NCBI GenBank assembly: GCA_900771335.1
Contig: CAAGNP010000013.1
Location: 1 to 15,046 of the forward strand
Source: Rikenellaceae bacterium
GTDB taxonomy: Bacteria > Bacteroidota > Bacteroidia > Bacteroidales > UBA932
Direction: 5' to 3'
DNA: 15,046 nucleotides
The notes beneath the pieces are model-generated. The model was not told the DNA's origin. It saw only the letters and a program-made list of their open reading frames with translations, and did no database searches. Both the position numbers and the translations under genes were made by a program. Positions 1 through 8,290 of the stretch are shown piece after piece. Each line of letters opens with the position of its first letter. Position 1 is the first letter of the stretch.

Positions 1-58
1 CCGAACTCTTTACCAATAAAACTATTATTAATCCGTCCAACTTCTTGGGGTCAGATCA
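1..58. mobile_element. Right end of an IS3-family (IS150-like) insertion sequence, partial
   Basis: The window opens inside an insertion sequence. Positions 35-58 read as an IS3/IS150-type right terminal inverted repeat: its reverse complement starts TGATCTGACCCCAAGAAGTT, matching the usual TG..CTGACCCC...AAGTTGGAC pattern and ending in CA at 58. Upstream, positions 2-19 read as the last codons of a plus-strand frame, Arg-Thr-Leu-Tyr-Gln-stop, which fits the C-terminus of an IS3-family orfB transposase, though six codons alone are not diagnostic. The body of the element lies outside the window. The terminus resembles, but is not identical to, the one at 14949-14972, so the two elements are related. 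Confidence 0.65.
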
Positions 59-101
59 GATGACCGTCGGGCTTTGTTTTGTATATTTCCTAATGGAGAT
101 A

Positions 102-1301
102 TTAGATAGTTCTACCTGGGTATTGTTTAAGAGCTACCTCTAGACATTTCATAGCAGCTACTAGGTCTTCCTCTTTAAGAACGTAAGCGATACGAACTTG
201 GTTTACACCCATACCTTTAGTTGCGTAGAAACCTTCAGCTGGAGCTACCATTACAGTTTGTCCTTCGTATGAGAACTCTTCAAGTAGCCATTGTGCAAAT
301 TTGTCAGCGTTGTCAACTGGAAGCTCAACTACAGCGTAGAAAGCACCTTGTGGGTTAGGGCATTTAACACCTTCCATTTTGTTAAGAGCCTCTAGCATAA
401 CATCTCTTCTGTGCATGTACTCTTTCTTAACCATATCGAAGTATGATTGAGGAGTGTCAAGTGCACCTTCAGAAGCGATCTGACCGTATGCAGGTGAGCA
501 AAGACGAGCTTGAGCAAATTTAAGAACGCCTTTCATTACCTCTTTATTCTTAGATACGATGCAACCGATTCTCACACCGCAAAGAGAATATCTCTTAGAT
601 ACAGAGTCGATAAGGATAACGTTCTCCTCAAGACCAGGAAGGTGCATGCAAGAGTAGTGAGGCTCTTCAGTGTAGCAGAACTCACGGTAAACCTCGTCAG
701 AGTAGATGTATAGACCGTGTTTTTTAGCTACTTCACCAAGTTTCTCGATAGACTCTTTAGTGTAAAGTACACCTGTAGGGTTTGCAGGGTTGCAAAGGAT
801 GATACCTTTGGTCTTAGGGGTGATTTTCTTCTCGAACTCTTCTACTGAAGGAAGTGCGAAACCAGTCTCAATAGTTGTGGTAATAGGAACCAATTTAACA
901 TCATTCTGAAGAGCGAATGAGTTGTAGTTGGTGTAGAAAGGCTCCATTACGATAACCTCATCATCAGGGTCACAAGTAACAGCAAGGGCAATTTGAAGAG
1001 CCTCGCTACCACCGGTGGTGATGTTGATGTCGGTGTAATCTACATTGATATTGATGTTCTGGTAGTATTTTGCAAGACCTTTTCTGTAAGACTCGATACC
1101 TGCAGAGTTAGGGTATTCTACCAAAGTAAGTTTGTTCAACTTAACTGCGTCAAGTGCTTGGTCTGGAGAGATGATATCTGGCTGACCAATGTTAAGGTGA
1201 TAAACTTTAGTACCACGTTTTTTTGCCTCATCAGCGAAAGGAACTAGCTTTCTGATAGGAGAAGCAGGCATCTTTTGTGCCTTTTGTGAAAGTGTTAGCA
1301 T
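102..1301 (-). CDS. PLP-dependent aminotransferase, class I/II fold (aspartate/aromatic type)
   Basis: This 399-residue protein is a fold-type I aminotransferase that moves an amino group between an amino acid and a 2-oxo acid using pyridoxal phosphate, in the cytoplasm. Visible motifs are TTGGSEAL at 95-102 (cofactor phosphate region), NPANPTG at 171-177, SDEVYREF at 201-208, and the Schiff-base lysine K236 in SVSKRYS. An arginine in QVRIAY near the C-terminus should bind the substrate carboxylate. The length is normal for the family. The start follows an A/T-rich stretch without a Shine-Dalgarno sequence. It lies 25 bp downstream of the carboxypeptidase gene on the same strand, with no promoter motif in the gap, so the two are probably co-transcribed. 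The fold is sure; the substrate (aspartate, aromatic or alanine) cannot be settled by eye. Confidence 0.9.
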   Translation of the reverse strand: MLTLSQKAQKMPASPIRKLVPFADEAKKRGTKVYHLNIGQPDIISPDQALDAVKLNKLTLVEYPNSAGIESYRKGLAKYYQNININVDYTDINITTGGSEALQIALAVTCDPDDEVIVMEPFYTNYNSFALQNDVKLVPITTTIETGFALPSVEEFEKKITPKTKGIILCNPANPTGVLYTKESIEKLGEVAKKHGLYIYSDEVYREFCYTEEPHYSCMHLPGLEENVILIDSVSKRYSLCGVRIGCIVSKNKEVMKGVLKFAQARLCSPAYGQIASEGALDTPQSYFDMVKKEYMHRRDVMLEALNKMEGVKCPNPQGAFYAVVELPVDNADKFAQWLLEEFSYEGQTVMVAPAEGFYATKGMGVNQVRIAYVLKEEDLVAAMKCLEVALKQYPGRTI

Positions 1302-1326
1302 TTCGATATTTAATTAAAAAATTGTG

Positions 1327-2784
1327 TTATTTCTTTTTACCCGCATATACGGATAGTTCTTTCATAAAACCTTCAATCTGTGATTGCATTTTGGATGTGG
1401 AGCCGTTGTTGACCAAAATGGCAAATCTGATGGGACCCTGTGCGCTGATTACATATCCAGCGTAGCATTTTACACAAGATAGTGAGCCGCTCTTGGCGTA
1501 GATGCGGTCTTTTACCTCCTGTGGTTCGTCTTTCAATACCCTCTTCAAAGTACCCCTGTCTTCGCCGGGCTGAGGGAAACTCTCCAAATACTCTGCAAAT
1601 GTATCACTTTTCATCATCATTTGGTAATATTTGGTGAAAAATCTTGGAGATACGTAGTTTTCTCTTGAAAGTCCGCTGCCGTCATCCTGGGTATAACCGA
1701 TAAGTGACAATCCCTGGCTTTCGAAGTATCTGTTTACAGCCACTCTTGCTGAGTCGTATGAGCCTACGCCGGTAATCTCTTTACCGATAGTTTTAAGAAG
1801 GTTCTCTGCAAACAGGTTGTTGCTTACGAGGTTGGTCTCTGAGATGATTTCGACAAGGGATGGTGAATAGGTGGTGGCGATAATCTGAGGTTCGTCCACG
1901 CACTCCATAAGTTTGGCATCCTTGATGGCAGTATGGCACTCTATGCCGTTTTGGATAAGGTATTTTTCAAACTCTTTGGCACATCCCAGCTGAGGGTGTT
2001 TGGTGGAGAATGTAGGGGTAGCTTCTTCACGGTCGATAGGGAGATTGCCGTGAAGCTCAGAGTCGATGGTGATATCCTGAGTGTAGTACCACGATCTGTA
2101 TCTTGATCCGGCTTCACCTGTGGTCATCTCGATTTTTACCCTCAAGCCGGGGATTTCAGGGTATGTCGATTTGATTACTGCAGGTTTGCCGATCGAATCG
2201 CCGGGGGCAAGGAAGAACTGCTGGGTGTTCTCTACGAAACATAGGCCGGAAGCACCGCATCCGTAGGTCTCAGGGATGTTGCCCCAGGTCCAGCTATCGG
2301 GAATCATCTCATCTGTAAGATAGGTGTCATCTGCGATGATAGAGCCGTTAATCACTTTGATGCCAAGGGAGTCGATGGCTTTTTTCCACTCTCCGAAGAT
2401 ATCTTCAATAGGGTAGGCAAGAGGGGCATCCGAACCGAGAGTAGGGTCTCCACCACCGATAATATGGATGTTTCCATTCAGTACTGTGTCCACGATCTCT
2501 CCGCTGTATCCGATTTTGGTTTCGAAGCGGAAATCTTTACCGAGAAGCTGTAGGGCTGAGCCGGTGGTGATGGTTTTCATGGTAGAGGCTGTAAGCATCG
2601 GAAGATCAGGATTCCATTGTGCAACACATTTGCCTTTGGCATCCTCTGCGTAGATACCTACTATCGCATTCTGGAAGAGGCTGTCTTGCTGGAGAACTTT
2701 CTTTACATATTTCTGGACATTGTTGTTTTGGGCCATACCGCTGAGCGGTGCCAATAGCAGTGCTAAAAGGAGTATTTTCTTCAT
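1327..2784 (-). CDS. dacB: D-alanyl-D-alanine carboxypeptidase/endopeptidase, PBP4 (DacB) type
   Basis: This 485-residue periplasmic penicillin-binding protein of family S13 trims the terminal D-Ala of peptidoglycan stem peptides and can cut cross-links. The first ~18 residues form a signal peptide ending GMAQ. The three catalytic motifs are present in order: SxxK as STMK at 67-70 (nucleophile S67), SxN as SNN at 321-323, and KTG as KSG at 431-433. The long insert between motifs 1 and 2 (about 250 residues) is typical of PBP4 and absent from the DacA group. It is the first gene of a minus-strand pair with the aminotransferase and faces glnN divergently. A -7 promoter element lies 27 bp upstream of the start. 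Confidence 0.93.
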   Translation of the reverse strand: MKKILLLALLLAPLSGMAQNNNVQKYVKKVLQQDSLFQNAIVGIYAEDAKGKCVAQWNPDLPMLTASTMKTITTGSALQLLGKDFRFETKIGYSGEIVDTVLNGNIHIIGGGDPTLGSDAPLAYPIEDIFGEWKKAIDSLGIKVINGSIIADDTYLTDEMIPDSWTWGNIPETYGCGASGLCFVENTQQFFLAPGDSIGKPAVIKSTYPEIPGLRVKIEMTTGEAGSRYRSWYYTQDITIDSELHGNLPIDREEATPTFSTKHPQLGCAKEFEKYLIQNGIECHTAIKDAKLMECVDEPQIIATTYSPSLVEIISETNLVSNNLFAENLLKTIGKEITGVGSYDSARVAVNRYFESQGLSLIGYTQDDGSGLSRENYVSPRFFTKYYQMMMKSDTFAEYLESFPQPGEDRGTLKRVLKDEPQEVKDRIYAKSGSLSCVKCYAGYVISAQGPIRFAILVNNGSTSKMQSQIEGFMKELSVYAGKKK

Positions 2785-2810
2785 AGGTTTAATTAAATGC
2801 TAATTATCCA

Positions 2811-2818
2811 CAAAATTA
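2811..2818 (-). promoter_or_regulatory. Putative -7 element for dacB and the aminotransferase
   Basis: On the minus strand this reads TAATTTTG, an exact match to the Bacteroides -7 consensus TAnnTTTG. It places the transcription start about 22 nt before the dacB ATG. No clear TTTG -33 box sits at the expected distance. It is separated by only 3 bp from a plus-strand -7 element. Confidence 0.5.
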
Positions 2819-2821
2819 AAT

Positions 2822-2829
2822 TAAATTTG
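2822..2829 (+). promoter_or_regulatory. Putative -7 element for the glnN gene train
   Basis: TAAATTTG matches the Bacteroides -7 consensus TAnnTTTG. Transcription would begin near 2833, leaving a leader of about 18 nt before the ATG at 2851. The in-frame ATG at 2797 would lie upstream of the promoter, which supports 2851 as the true start. No convincing -33 box is visible. Confidence 0.5.
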
Positions 2830-2850
2830 CACGATATAAAATATTTTAAG

Positions 2851-5037
2851 ATGAGTATTTTCAGAAGGAGCGCTTTAAGTGAGTTTGCGGCCCATAAAGC
2901 AGAGAGATTTTATCAGGAAGAGAGACCTGTGTCCGAGTTTTTTGGTCAGAATGTTTTTGATGATGCGAAGATGAAGAGATATCTCTCTCCGCGTGCTTAT
3001 GATGCAGTTATGGCCTCTATCCATGAAGGGACCAAGATTGACCGCGCGATAGCTGATGAGGTGGCTGATGGTATGAAGGGTTGGGCAATGGAGATGGGTG
3101 CTACCCACTATACTCACTGGTTCTCCCCACTTACCGATTCTACAGCTGAGAAGCACGAGGCGTTCGTGGATATCGACAAAAATGGTGTAATTTTTGAAAA
3201 TTTCAAGGGCGATGCCCTCGTTCAGCAGGAGCCTGACGCTTCAAGTTTCCCAAGTGGTGGCTTGCGCAATACCTTTGAGGCCCGCGGCTATACCGCATGG
3301 GATCCCTCTTCCCCTGCATTTATCATAGACCAGACCCTTTGTATCCCTACAGTTTTCGTCTCTTATATGGGAGAGGCGCTGGATATGAAGATTCCCCATT
3401 TGAAGTCGTTGCAGACAGTGGAGAAGGCTTCGCTTGCAGTATTGGAACTGTTTGGTGATGAGGCACAAAGAGTAAATGTGATGCTGGGATTGGAGCAGGA
3501 GTATTTCCTTGTGGATGAGTCCCTTTTCAGGGCAAGGCCCGATTTGCAGATCTGCAACAGGACCCTGATAGGACATACTGCAGCCAAGGACCAGCAGCTT
3601 GAAGACCACTATTTCGGGGCAATCCCTTCGAGGGTGATGGCCTTTATGAAGGATTTTGAGACCGAGGCGTACAAACTCGGTATCCTCCTCAAGACCCGCC
3701 ACAATGAGGTGGCCCCCAACCAATATGAGTGCGCCCCTTACTATTCGGAGGCAAACCTTGCCATCGACCACAACCTCAAGCTTATGATCGTGATGCGCAA
3801 GATCGCGCAGAAGCACCATTTGGAGGTGTTGTTCCACGAAAAGCCATTTGACGGAGTCAATGGTTCCGGCAAGCACTGCAACTGGTCGGTGGTGACCGAC
3901 AAAGGGAAGAATCTCCTCTCGCCAGGCAAGACCCCCGGCACCAACTTGCAGTTCCTCAGCTTCTTTACTTCGATTATACGCGCTGCATACGAGCACCACT
4001 ACCTTTTGATGGCAAGTATTGCTTCGCTCAATAACTCCCACCGTCTCGGCGGGCACGAGGCTCCACCTGCGGTGATGTCGGTGTTTATCGGCAGCACCCT
4101 TGACAAGTTGTTGAACTCTATTGAGAATGTGGAAAATACCGCAGATTTCTTCGATGACAGAAGTGCTGCATTGGATATTGCCAAGAAAATTCCGGAGATC
4201 CTTCCAGACAATACCGACAGAAACCGTACCTCCCCATTTGCCTTTACCGGCAACAGGTTTGAGTTTAGGGCTGTGGGCTCATCGGTGAATGTGGCATCGG
4301 CGGCATATGTGCTGAATGCTGCCATTGCGCAGCAGCTCTTCAGATTCAGAGAGCTGGTTGATGGCCATATAGCTGCCGGGGTGGAGAAAAATGAGGCGAT
4401 CCTCAAGGTTATAAGACAATTTGTCATCGAGTCGAAAAATATCAGATTCGAGGGCAACGGATACAGTCAGGAGTGGAGAGAAGAGGCTGCCCGCAGAGGT
4501 TTGAAGGGGCTTGAGAGCGTTCCAGAGGCCTATAAGGCGTTCCTCGATCCGAAGGCGGTAGAGCTATTCGAGAGCATGAATATCCTCCTTCCAAGAGAGG
4601 TGGAGGCGAGATTTGAGGTGATGAACGAGACCTATACCAAGAAGCTTCAGATAGAGGCGAGGGTGATGGGTGATCTGGTGATCAACCACGTTATACCTAC
4701 TGCCATCAAATTCCAGAATACCCTTATCGAGAATGTAAGAGGTATCAAGGATCTGTATGGTGAGGAGTCCTATAAGGAGATGTGCGGTCAGCAGTTGAAG
4801 ATGATCAGCAAGATTTCGGGTTATATAGAGTCGTTGAGGGTGTATGTGCATGAGATGATCGAGGCACGCAAGAAGGCGAATGTTATAGATGACTTCGCTA
4901 TGAAAGCGGAGGTATACACATCGACAGTGCTGCCATACCTGGATCTTATCCGTGAAAAAGCGGATAAACTTGAAATGATAGTGGACGATGAACTTTGGCC
5001 ACTTCCAAAATATAGAGAATTATTGCTACTAAGATAG
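2851..5037 (+). CDS. glnN: Glutamine synthetase type III
   Basis: This enzyme makes glutamine from glutamate, ammonia and ATP, the entry point of nitrogen assimilation, in the cytoplasm. With the start at 2851 it has 728 residues, the usual size of the large type III enzymes found in Bacteroidota and cyanobacteria. Family motifs run in order: GLEQEYF at 213-219 (metal-binding Glu), NEVAPNQYE at 285-293, NGSGKHCN at 337-344 (glutamate/ATP loop), RLGGHEAPP at 398-406, and a phosphate/substrate block with NRTSPFAFTGNRFEFR at 458-473. An in-frame ATG at 2797 would add 18 residues rich in Lys and Ile with no family resemblance and would overlap the promoter, so it is not chosen. It is first in a plus-strand train, with the next gene starting 4 bp after the stop. 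Nitrogen control is plausible, but no regulator site is seen. Confidence 0.95.
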   Translation: MSIFRRSALSEFAAHKAERFYQEERPVSEFFGQNVFDDAKMKRYLSPRAYDAVMASIHEGTKIDRAIADEVADGMKGWAMEMGATHYTHWFSPLTDSTAEKHEAFVDIDKNGVIFENFKGDALVQQEPDASSFPSGGLRNTFEARGYTAWDPSSPAFIIDQTLCIPTVFVSYMGEALDMKIPHLKSLQTVEKASLAVLELFGDEAQRVNVMLGLEQEYFLVDESLFRARPDLQICNRTLIGHTAAKDQQLEDHYFGAIPSRVMAFMKDFETEAYKLGILLKTRHNEVAPNQYECAPYYSEANLAIDHNLKLMIVMRKIAQKHHLEVLFHEKPFDGVNGSGKHCNWSVVTDKGKNLLSPGKTPGTNLQFLSFFTSIIRAAYEHHYLLMASIASLNNSHRLGGHEAPPAVMSVFIGSTLDKLLNSIENVENTADFFDDRSAALDIAKKIPEILPDNTDRNRTSPFAFTGNRFEFRAVGSSVNVASAAYVLNAAIAQQLFRFRELVDGHIAAGVEKNEAILKVIRQFVIESKNIRFEGNGYSQEWREEAARRGLKGLESVPEAYKAFLDPKAVELFESMNILLPREVEARFEVMNETYTKKLQIEARVMGDLVINHVIPTAIKFQNTLIENVRGIKDLYGEESYKEMCGQQLKMISKISGYIESLRVYVHEMIEARKKANVIDDFAMKAEVYTSTVLPYLDLIREKADKLEMIVDDELWPLPKYRELLLLR

Positions 5038-5041
5038 AATT

Positions 5042-6214
5042 ATGGATACAAAAGGAAACAGATACGCTATGCGCGGTGTCTCTTCTGCTAAGGAAGATGT
5101 TCACAATGCAATTAAAAATATCGATAAAGGACTTTTCCCAAAGGCTTTCTGCAAGATAGTTCCAGACTATTTGAGCGGTGATCCGGAGTATTGTCTGGTG
5201 ATGCATGCCGATGGTGCAGGTACAAAATCTTCACTTGCGTACACCTATTGGAAAGAGACAGGAGATATGTCCGTATGGAAAGGTATAGCACAGGATGCCA
5301 TCGTTATGAACACCGATGACCTTTTGTGTGTGGGTGTTACAGACAATATCCTCCTCTCATCGACTATCGGTAGAAATAAGAACCTTATCCCTGGTGAGGT
5401 GATCTCTGCCATTATCTCGGGTACACAATCTTTCGTGGATACCATGAAGGAGCACGGTGTGGATATGGTGCTGACCGGTGGCGAGACAGCTGATGTGGGT
5501 GATTTGGTGAGAACCGTTATCGTGGACAGTACAGTGTGCGCACGTATCAAACGTTCTGATGTTATCGACAACGCCCGCATTGCCGCAGGCGATGTTATCG
5601 TGGCACTTGCATCTTATGGCCAGGCGAACTACGAAGATGAGTACAATGGCGGTATGGGCAGCAACGGTCTGACTTCTGCTCGTCACGATGTATTCTGCAA
5701 GGAGGTGGCTGAGAAATACCCTGAGAGTTTCGATGCTCAAGTCCCTTCAGAGCTGGTATATTCGGGTTCGAAGAAACTGACTGAGGTGGAGCCTGAAACA
5801 GGGGTGACCTATGGAAAACTTGTCCTTTCCCCTACCAGAACATATGCACCTATTATCAAGAAGATTTTCGATAAACACCGTTCTGAGATCCACGGTATGG
5901 TCCATTGCTCCGGAGGAGCGCAGACAAAAGTATTGCACTTCGTGGATGACCTGAGGGTGATAAAAGATAATCTGTTCCCTGTTCCACCACTTTTCCGTAC
6001 CATTAAAGAGGAGTCTGGTGCAGAGTGGAAAGAGATGTACAAGGTGTTCAATATGGGGCATAGAATGGAGTTGTATGTCCCTGCTGAGATTGCTCAAAGC
6101 ATCATGGAGATCTCCGAGTCGTTCGGTGTTGAGGCTAGGGTGATCGGTAGAGTAGAGGCTTGTGACCACAAAGAGGTGGTAATCAGAAGTGAATACGGTG
6201 AATTTATATACTAA
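5042..6214 (+). CDS. purM: PurM-like AIR synthase (phosphoribosylformylglycinamidine cyclo-ligase)
   Basis: This 390-residue protein belongs to the PurM superfamily. PurM closes the imidazole ring of AIR in purine synthesis using ATP. Conserved blocks are HADGAGTKSS at 55-64 (PurM usually reads TDGVGTK), MNTDDLLCVGV at 89-99, TGGETADVGD at 145-154, GSNGLTSAR at 206-214, HCSGGAQTK at 288-296 and EMYKVFNMGHRMEL near 331-344, which corresponds to the MYRTFNCGVGM block of PurM. It is about 45 residues longer than E. coli PurM, with the extra length mainly in 215-275. It sits 4 bp after glnN, so amide-nitrogen production and a purine enzyme share a transcript. Homology is clear. The divergent N-terminus and insert leave some doubt whether it is the true cyclo-ligase or a related PurM-fold enzyme. 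Confidence 0.85.
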   Translation: MDTKGNRYAMRGVSSAKEDVHNAIKNIDKGLFPKAFCKIVPDYLSGDPEYCLVMHADGAGTKSSLAYTYWKETGDMSVWKGIAQDAIVMNTDDLLCVGVTDNILLSSTIGRNKNLIPGEVISAIISGTQSFVDTMKEHGVDMVLTGGETADVGDLVRTVIVDSTVCARIKRSDVIDNARIAAGDVIVALASYGQANYEDEYNGGMGSNGLTSARHDVFCKEVAEKYPESFDAQVPSELVYSGSKKLTEVEPETGVTYGKLVLSPTRTYAPIIKKIFDKHRSEIHGMVHCSGGAQTKVLHFVDDLRVIKDNLFPVPPLFRTIKEESGAEWKEMYKVFNMGHRMELYVPAEIAQSIMEISESFGVEARVIGRVEACDHKEVVIRSEYGEFIY

Positions 6215-6219
6215 GGTCT

Positions 6220-7692
6220 ATGAGAGTCAGATATTTTGCAATAAGTCTTTTGGCGGCAGCCTTTTGTCTCTCTTGTGGGGACAAAAATGTGCAGGAGAAA
6301 CTCATTCCTGTATCAGAGAAGGCATTGGGCGATACTTCGTCCATCTTCTATGCGGATTTTGCCTCTTATCCCAAAGAGAGGGCAGCCCTCCCTATCGGTG
6401 TGTTTGATTCGGGTACCGGTGGACTTACTGTACAGGAGAAGCTTTTGACTCTGGATGAGTATGACAATATCACAGGAAAGGAGACACCTGACGGGATTCC
6501 CGATTTTGCCGGTGAAAATTTCGTATATCTTGCGGATGATGCAAATATGCCTTATGGCGATTATGATGCTGCCGGAAAGAGTGATTACCTACGTGAACTT
6601 GTAGTGAAGGATGCCCTGTTCCTATTGGGTGACTCATATTATAACCTTGCAGTGGATGATAAGCCATACGGCAAGAAGGAACAGGTGAAAATATTGGTTA
6701 TTGCCTGCAATACAGCCACCGCATACGGTTTGAACGACATTGAGAAGCTTCTTGACAGGAGCGAGACTGGAGTCAAGGTGATCGGTGTGATCAATGCTGG
6801 TGTCAGGGCTACATTGGCAGACATGGAGAAATCCAAAAATTATGCTGTCGGTGTTATGGCGACACCCGGAACCATCTCGTCCGGTGCCTATGAGAGGACT
6901 ATCAAGGAGATGGCTGCAGCCGGTGGCTTTACCGGTGAGATAGCTGTGGTGAATCAGCCTGCGTTGGGCTTTGCAAATGCTGTGGATGGTGTGGAGGATT
7001 ATGTGAAGCCGGGTGTGGTGCTTCCACGTGATGAGTATAGAGGACCTCATCTTGGAAATGAGGATGGAGATATCAACCCATCTATAATGGACAGATACAA
7101 TTTCGATTTCTCGAATCATGGTATTGTCTATTCAAAGATGGATGGTGAGTATAGCAGAGTGCAGTTGAATTCTGCAGACAACTATGCCCGTTTCCATTTG
7201 GTAACCCTTGTGGAGAAACATCGCAGAAGCGGCAGCAAAATCCCATTGACCCATATTATCTTGGGATGTACACACTATCCTTACCATTTGGAGGTGTTGG
7301 CTGAGACTGTAGAGTTCTTGCGCAATTATAAAAAAGATGGAAATTACCCATATCGTAATGTCATATCCAAAGATTTCAAATTCATAGATCCTGCACAGTA
7401 TACAGCGATGGAGTGCTATTCTATTCTTCGTCAGGAGAACGAATTGGCACTGAGACCTGAGAAAGGGGCATTGATGCCATACATCTCTATCCCTGCGTAC
7501 GGCTTGTCTGTGGAGTATCTGGATAAAAACGGTGATCTGACATACGATTTCAAATATGGACGTGAGGTGGGTACAGAAGATATAACCACTAAAGTGGTAC
7601 CTTTCTCGTCCAGATATATTGACCAATCTACCATTGAAAGGATGGCTCGTCTTGTCCCTCAGTCATACGAACTGTTCAAAGATAGATTGTAA
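6220..7692 (+). CDS. Predicted lipoprotein with glutamate racemase (MurI) fold, enlarged
   Basis: This 490-residue protein has the two-domain Asp/Glu racemase fold but begins with a lipoprotein signal. Residues 1-18 are hydrophobic and end CLS before C19, a plausible but not ideal lipobox. Racemase motifs are complete: FDSGTGGL at 62-69, LADDANMPYGDY at 105-115, ACNTATAYG with first catalytic Cys C163, VINAGVRAT at 190-198, ATPGTISSGAY at 214-224, and LGCTHYP at 348-354 with second catalytic Cys C350. MurI is normally about 270 residues and cytoplasmic. The extra length lies in an insert around 75-100, another around 255-340, and a C-terminal extension after about 410. It starts 5 bp after the PurM-like gene. 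Retained Cys residues suggest activity, perhaps on D/L-Glu or a peptidoglycan fragment in the periplasm; that is inference. Confidence 0.82.
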   Translation: MRVRYFAISLLAAAFCLSCGDKNVQEKLIPVSEKALGDTSSIFYADFASYPKERAALPIGVFDSGTGGLTVQEKLLTLDEYDNITGKETPDGIPDFAGENFVYLADDANMPYGDYDAAGKSDYLRELVVKDALFLLGDSYYNLAVDDKPYGKKEQVKILVIACNTATAYGLNDIEKLLDRSETGVKVIGVINAGVRATLADMEKSKNYAVGVMATPGTISSGAYERTIKEMAAAGGFTGEIAVVNQPALGFANAVDGVEDYVKPGVVLPRDEYRGPHLGNEDGDINPSIMDRYNFDFSNHGIVYSKMDGEYSRVQLNSADNYARFHLVTLVEKHRRSGSKIPLTHIILGCTHYPYHLEVLAETVEFLRNYKKDGNYPYRNVISKDFKFIDPAQYTAMECYSILRQENELALRPEKGALMPYISIPAYGLSVEYLDKNGDLTYDFKYGREVGTEDITTKVVPFSSRYIDQSTIERMARLVPQSYELFKDRL

Positions 7693-7703
7693 ATTGTTTT
7701 AAA

Positions 7704-8288
7704 ATGGAATTTGCAGAAAGCATATCAGTAGAAGAGATAGAACAGCTGGAGTTGGCATCGTTTGACGGGCCCATCATAGTGGTGGACCAGATCAATGAGG
7801 ACTATGCTGAAGCGGTGGATTATCTTTGTGCCCAATCTGTCATAGGATTTGATACGGAGACCAAACCATGCTTCCAGGCCAATCAGCCACGTAACAAGAT
7901 GGCCCTTCTTCAGCTTGCCGGTCCGGAAAAGGCCTATCTTTTCAGACTACATTCAGTAGGACTACCTAAACCCGTAGCGGCAATATTGGCCGATCCCAAC
8001 ATAGTGAAGGTGGGTGCTGCGGTAAAGGATGATATAAGGGGGCTTCAGAAATATACCAAGTTTACACCCAAAAACTTTGTCGATCTACAGATTATTGGTG
8101 CCGATTATGGAATTCAGGACAAGAGCGTCAAGAAGATGGCAGCAATTATCATGGGTGTAAAAGTATCCAAAGCACAACAGCTCTCAAACTGGGAGGCACC
8201 TGTCTTGTCTGGTCCGCAGCTCAAATATGCAGCTATCGATGCCTGGATTTGCAGAGAGATGTATCTGAAACTTAAAAATAGCCGATAG
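7704..8288 (+). CDS. 3'-5' exonuclease, DEDDy family (RNase D/WRN-like)
   Basis: This is a compact 194-residue exonuclease domain without an HRDC or helicase domain. The two-metal active site is visible: FDTET with D50 and E52 (motif I), VKDDIRGL with D110 (motif II), and YAAIDAW with Y175 and D179 (motif III, the DEDDy signature). LLQLAGPEKAYLF at 68-80 is the usual strand after motif I. Such proteins degrade RNA or DNA from the 3' end in the cytoplasm; stand-alone forms are common in Bacteroidota. It sits 11 bp after the racemase-like gene and 2 bp before the methyltransferase start, so translational coupling is likely. Whether RNA or DNA is the substrate cannot be read from the sequence. 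Confidence 0.9.
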   Translation: MEFAESISVEEIEQLELASFDGPIIVVDQINEDYAEAVDYLCAQSVIGFDTETKPCFQANQPRNKMALLQLAGPEKAYLFRLHSVGLPKPVAAILADPNIVKVGAAVKDDIRGLQKYTKFTPKNFVDLQIIGADYGIQDKSVKKMAAIIMGVKVSKAQQLSNWEAPVLSGPQLKYAAIDAWICREMYLKLKNSR

Positions 8289-8290
8289 TG

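Noticed and set aside
2797..2850. Upstream ATG for glnN adding 18 residues
   Set aside because: It lies before the likely transcription start and the extra residues do not look like the family N-terminus.
3241..4056. 271-codon open frame on the minus strand inside glnN
   Set aside because: It is antisense to a strongly conserved glutamine synthetase, has no recognisable motif and has the His/Leu/Val-rich composition of a reverse-strand shadow.
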